From positions 7,161 to 71,160 of the forward strand of contig NZ_CKYA01000010.1 of assembly GCF_001113365.1 (NCBI RefSeq): DNA of 64,000 nt. The letters run 5' to 3'. A program made the translations under genes and the position numbers. Under the pieces are notes generated by a model that was not told the origin of the DNA, searched no databases, and worked only from the letters and a program-made list of their open reading frames with translations. Shown in pieces: positions 61,712 through 64,000 of this stretch. The stretch comes from Streptococcus pneumoniae. GTDB taxonomy: Bacteria; Bacillota; Bacilli; Lactobacillales; Streptococcaceae. Every line of letters starts with the position of its first letter. The stretch's first letter is position 1.

Positions 61712-61805
61712 AATAGTTCTCTGGAGAACAATTAAGTTTCCATGAGAACTATTTTATCATTTTCAGAAAAGATGTCAAGAAAGAAGTTTCCATGAGAACT
61801 ATTTT
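61712..61805. promoter_or_regulatory. MarR operator cluster
   Basis: The region has a GTTCTC-tg-GAGAAC palindrome (61716-61729) and two identical 22-bp copies beginning AAGTTTCCATGAGAACTATT (61734-61755 and 61784-61805), 50 bp apart. All three contain GAGAAC(A/T)ATT. Confidence 0.75.
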
Positions 61806-61812
61806 CTTGATT

Positions 61813-61845
61813 AAAAAAATCCCAAGTGAGCTTATCACTTAGGAT
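61813..61845 (-). terminator. terminator after yebC
   Basis: A stem of about 11 bp with one mismatch (around AAGTGA/TCACTT) is followed on the minus strand by seven T residues. Confidence 0.85.
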
Positions 61846-61863
61846 CATGTTCTCTAGGTTAAA

Positions 61864-62580
61864 TTAGAACCCGTCTACGTTTGTGTAAATTTTTTGTACG
61901 TCTTCGTCGTCCTCAAGGACGCTGTAAAGTTTTTCAAAGGTTTCAAGGTCATCGCCTGACAATTCCACTTCTGACTGAGGAATCATTTCCAATTCAGTAA
62001 CTTGGAATTCTTCGACACCTGACTCACGAAGGGCAACGATAGCCTTGTGAAGGTCAGTTGGCGCTGTGTAAACTGTGATTGTTCCTTCTTCTGCCTCCAC
62101 ATCGTCCACATCAACATCTGCTTCAAGCAATTGCTCAAAGACTGCGTCCGCATCTTCACCTGCAAATACAATAACACCCTTGTTGTCGAAAAGATAAGAA
62201 ACCGAACCTGAAGCACCCATGTTTCCGCCGTTTTTACCAAAGGCTGCACGGACATTGGCCGCTGTACGGTTGACATTTGAAGTCAAAGTATCAACAATCA
62301 GCATAGAACCATTTGGTCCAAAACCTTCGTAACGTCCTTCTGTAAAGGTTTCGTCTGTGTTCCCTTTAGCCTTGTCCAAAGCCTTATCGATAACGTGTTT
62401 TGGCACTTGGGCTTGTTTAGCACGGTCGATAACGAATTTCAAGGCTGAGTTTGATTCTGGATCTGGATCACCTTTTTTAGCTGCTACATAGATTTCTACA
62501 CCAAATTTTGCATATACTTTAGAGTTAGCTCCATCTTTAGCCGTTTTCTTGGCTACGATATTGGCCCATTTACGTCCCAT
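61864..62580 (-). CDS. yebC: YebC/PmpR-family protein
   Basis: The 238-residue protein has the family start MGRKWANIVAKKTAKDGANSKVYAKFG, the GNTDETFTEGRYEGFGPNGSM segment, and the acidic C-terminal domain ending QKIYTNVDGF. The YebC group includes transcription regulators and proteins that help ribosomes with proline stretches. GGAG precedes the ATG. It lies downstream of the cytolysin gene, the usual pneumococcal order. Confidence 0.94.
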   Translation of the reverse strand: MGRKWANIVAKKTAKDGANSKVYAKFGVEIYVAAKKGDPDPESNSALKFVIDRAKQAQVPKHVIDKALDKAKGNTDETFTEGRYEGFGPNGSMLIVDTLTSNVNRTAANVRAAFGKNGGNMGASGSVSYLFDNKGVIVFAGEDADAVFEQLLEADVDVDDVEAEEGTITVYTAPTDLHKAIVALRESGVEEFQVTELEMIPQSEVELSGDDLETFEKLYSVLEDDEDVQKIYTNVDGF

Positions 62581-63252
62581 TAGGAATCTCCTTTTTTCAC
62601 ATTTTAATCTTTCTTATTATAACACAAGTTTTTTTGATTTTCACTAGAGGAAATAGATTTTATTCAGTAAATCAAGCTAGGATGACACTTTTGTTGCCAA
62701 GATGGTCTTGCCTTTCTATCTTTATCAACATTCAAAAAACAAACTAGACCATTATCTGCAAATAGAAAGTTTCAGCCAAGTTTGACAAAGTCCGCTCAAG
62801 CTACTGTTTTGAGGTTGTAGATATAAGCGACAAAAACAATCATACTGCAGCTTTTGTTGACAGTCTACTCCAGACATATTATAGTTCAAGTAAATACTTT
62901 GAAATTCAACAGTTCTTATAGGCACTATTGTATTCTAAGAAATCAATAGAAGAGTTTCTAAACAAAACCATAATTTATATGTTCCCGAAACAGAAATTTA
63001 TGCTCTTTTTGATTTCACATGATACTGAAGTTAGACTAGTACACTGGCACTTCTAAAACAAGTAAAAGGTAGCTAATTCCCTGTATAGCAAGGAGTTTCA
63101 CTACCCTTTTTACTTTTTCTTACAGCCACTGTTTGATAGACTCATTTTAACATCACGAGCCTAGTCCAAAGGAAAATCGCTAGGCAAGAGATAAACTTTC
63201 AGATATTCGCAGAGAGATCATCGCCTCTTTTTGTCGCAAACATTCTTCTCTC
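62581..63252. other. long intergenic region with BOX-like and inverted-repeat fragments
   Basis: I see no supported gene. A piece at 62794-62825 (GCTCAAGCTACTGTTTTGAG and onward) resembles the core of a BOX element. An imperfect inverted repeat at 63061-63115 (AGTAAAAGGTAG against CTACCCTTTTTACT) could form a stem. Neither can be named with confidence. Confidence 0.4.
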
Positions 63253-64000
63253 CTAATCATTTTCTACCTTATCCTCTACCTGAGGATAAAGAGTCGTTCC
63301 CCAAATAGAAATCGTCCGCTTACGCACTAGTGGCAAATCGGTTTTTTCATAAACCGTACGCCACCATTCCCAGGCAAGTCCGGTACACTCCCTAATTTTG
63401 ATAGAGAGATTGCGAACATTCCCTTTTAAAGGAATACTAGTGGTAAAATGAGCCGTCAAATCCTGCCCATTTCTGTCCCAAGCCTTAGGAGTCAAAACTT
63501 CCTTGCCTTGATAATCATAGGATAATTCATCCCAAGTAATGTAATATTGGGCAACATAGGCACCACTATGATCCAAGAGTAAATCTCCGTTTCTGTAAGC
63601 TGTCACCTTAGTCTCAACATAGTCTGTACTGTTTTGAAAGGTCGCAACTACATTGTCCCGTAAAAAAGAAGTTGTATAGGAAATCGGCAAGCCTGGGTGA
63701 TCTGCTGTAAAGCGACTGCCTTCTTGAATCAAGTCCTCTACCATATCCACCTTGCCTGTTACAACTCGGGCACCCGAACTTGGGTCGCCCCCTAAAATAA
63801 CCGCCTTCACTTCTGTATTGTCCAAAATCTGCTTCCACTCTGTCTGAGGAGCCACCTTGACTCCTTTTATCAAAGCTTCAAAAGCAGCCTCTACTTCATC
63901 ACTCTTACTCGTGGTTTCCAACTTGAGATAGACTTGGCGCCCATAAGCAACACTCGAAATATAGACCAAAGGACGCTCTGCAGAAATTCCTCTCTGCCTC
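63253..64000 (-). CDS. ply: pneumolysin-type cholesterol-dependent cytolysin, C-terminal half
   Basis: The frame continues past the window edge, so only the last 248 of an expected 471 residues are visible. They include ISAERPLVYISSVAYGRQVYL, the whole of domain 4, the conserved undecapeptide ECTGLAWEWWR and the end WGTTLYPQVEDKVEND. The protein forms pores in cholesterol-containing membranes. It lacks a signal peptide in known species, but the N-terminus is not visible here. Compared with the common pneumococcal form as I recall it, Ile replaces Val in NLS(V/I)KIRECT and Tyr replaces His in SYD(H/Y)QGK. Confidence 0.95.
   Translation of the reverse strand, partial: RQRGISAERPLVYISSVAYGRQVYLKLETTSKSDEVEAAFEALIKGVKVAPQTEWKQILDNTEVKAVILGGDPSSGARVVTGKVDMVEDLIQEGSRFTADHPGLPISYTTSFLRDNVVATFQNSTDYVETKVTAYRNGDLLLDHSGAYVAQYYITWDELSYDYQGKEVLTPKAWDRNGQDLTAHFTTSIPLKGNVRNLSIKIRECTGLAWEWWRTVYEKTDLPLVRKRTISIWGTTLYPQVEDKVEND

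Noticed and set aside
63058..63118. Inverted repeat downstream of the cytolysin gene as its terminator
   Set aside because: In the direction of that gene no T run follows the stem, so I list it only as an unexplained inverted repeat.

Overview
The window is from a mitis-group Streptococcus close to S. pneumoniae, S. mitis and S. pseudopneumoniae. It is AT-rich, ends inside a pneumolysin-type cytolysin gene with the ECTGLAWEWWR motif, carries a ComX (Cin) box before ssbB, a CIRCE operator before groES, and a BOX element beside a choline-binding repeat remnant. Several variant residues in the cytolysin, plus a gene order that joins the rlmD-recX-queH block directly to groEL, suggest S. mitis, S. 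pseudopneumoniae or a divergent pneumococcus. I cannot settle the species from sequence alone.

Positions 1 to about 39,267 are accessory DNA lying against the 3' end of rlmD (rumA), the site where pneumococcal pathogenicity island 1 sits. From the left: (i) a quorum-sensing cassette at 1-5920, with a 21-residue short hydrophobic peptide (SHP) gene ending in DILIIVGG, a divergent Rgg regulator, an Rgg box between them, and an SHP-led operon of two ABC exporter halves, an ATP-grasp ligase and a truncated unknown gene; (ii) a mobilisation unit at 5940-7796 with a possible oriT, MobC and a MobP-type relaxase; (iii) an LPXTG adhesin of 1739 residues at 8034-13253 with three families of DNA repeats; (iv) a minus-strand Tn5252/Tn1549-like conjugation module at 13,715-39,076. 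The module holds an SSB-like protein, a giant SNF2 helicase/methylase, a PBECR4-type nuclease, a C5 methylase, topoisomerase III, CD1107, DUF4315, a CHAP/NlpC-like protein, VirB4, PrgI, a VirB6-like protein, Maff2, SSB, VirD4, PcfB, replication-initiator-like proteins, CD1845 and KilA-N. No integrase is present, so the left end of the element lies outside the window.

Two unexpected items sit in this module. First, the PBECR4 nuclease gene is preceded by a good promoter, two adjacent 33-bp direct repeats and an intrinsic terminator. That is the layout of type III toxin-antitoxin loci, but with a different nuclease family. Second, a 135-codon gene with a perfect Shine-Dalgarno sequence is nested in another frame inside the helicase gene, exactly where the helicase protein is low in complexity.

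Positions 39,268-64,000 are chromosomal core with local insertions: rlmD, recX, a DUF402 gene, queH, groEL-groES; then an inserted carbohydrate locus (mannose-family PTS IIA/IIB/IIC/IID preceded by a binding protein-kinase-regulator-binding protein operon); then ssbB, a short-chain dehydrogenase, ytpR, a thioredoxin-like gene, a DUF4651 gene, a choline-binding remnant, a LytTR/LiaF-like pair, a PAP2 phosphatase, DUF2200, a heterodimeric ABC exporter with its MarR regulator, yebC, and the 3' half of the cytolysin gene.
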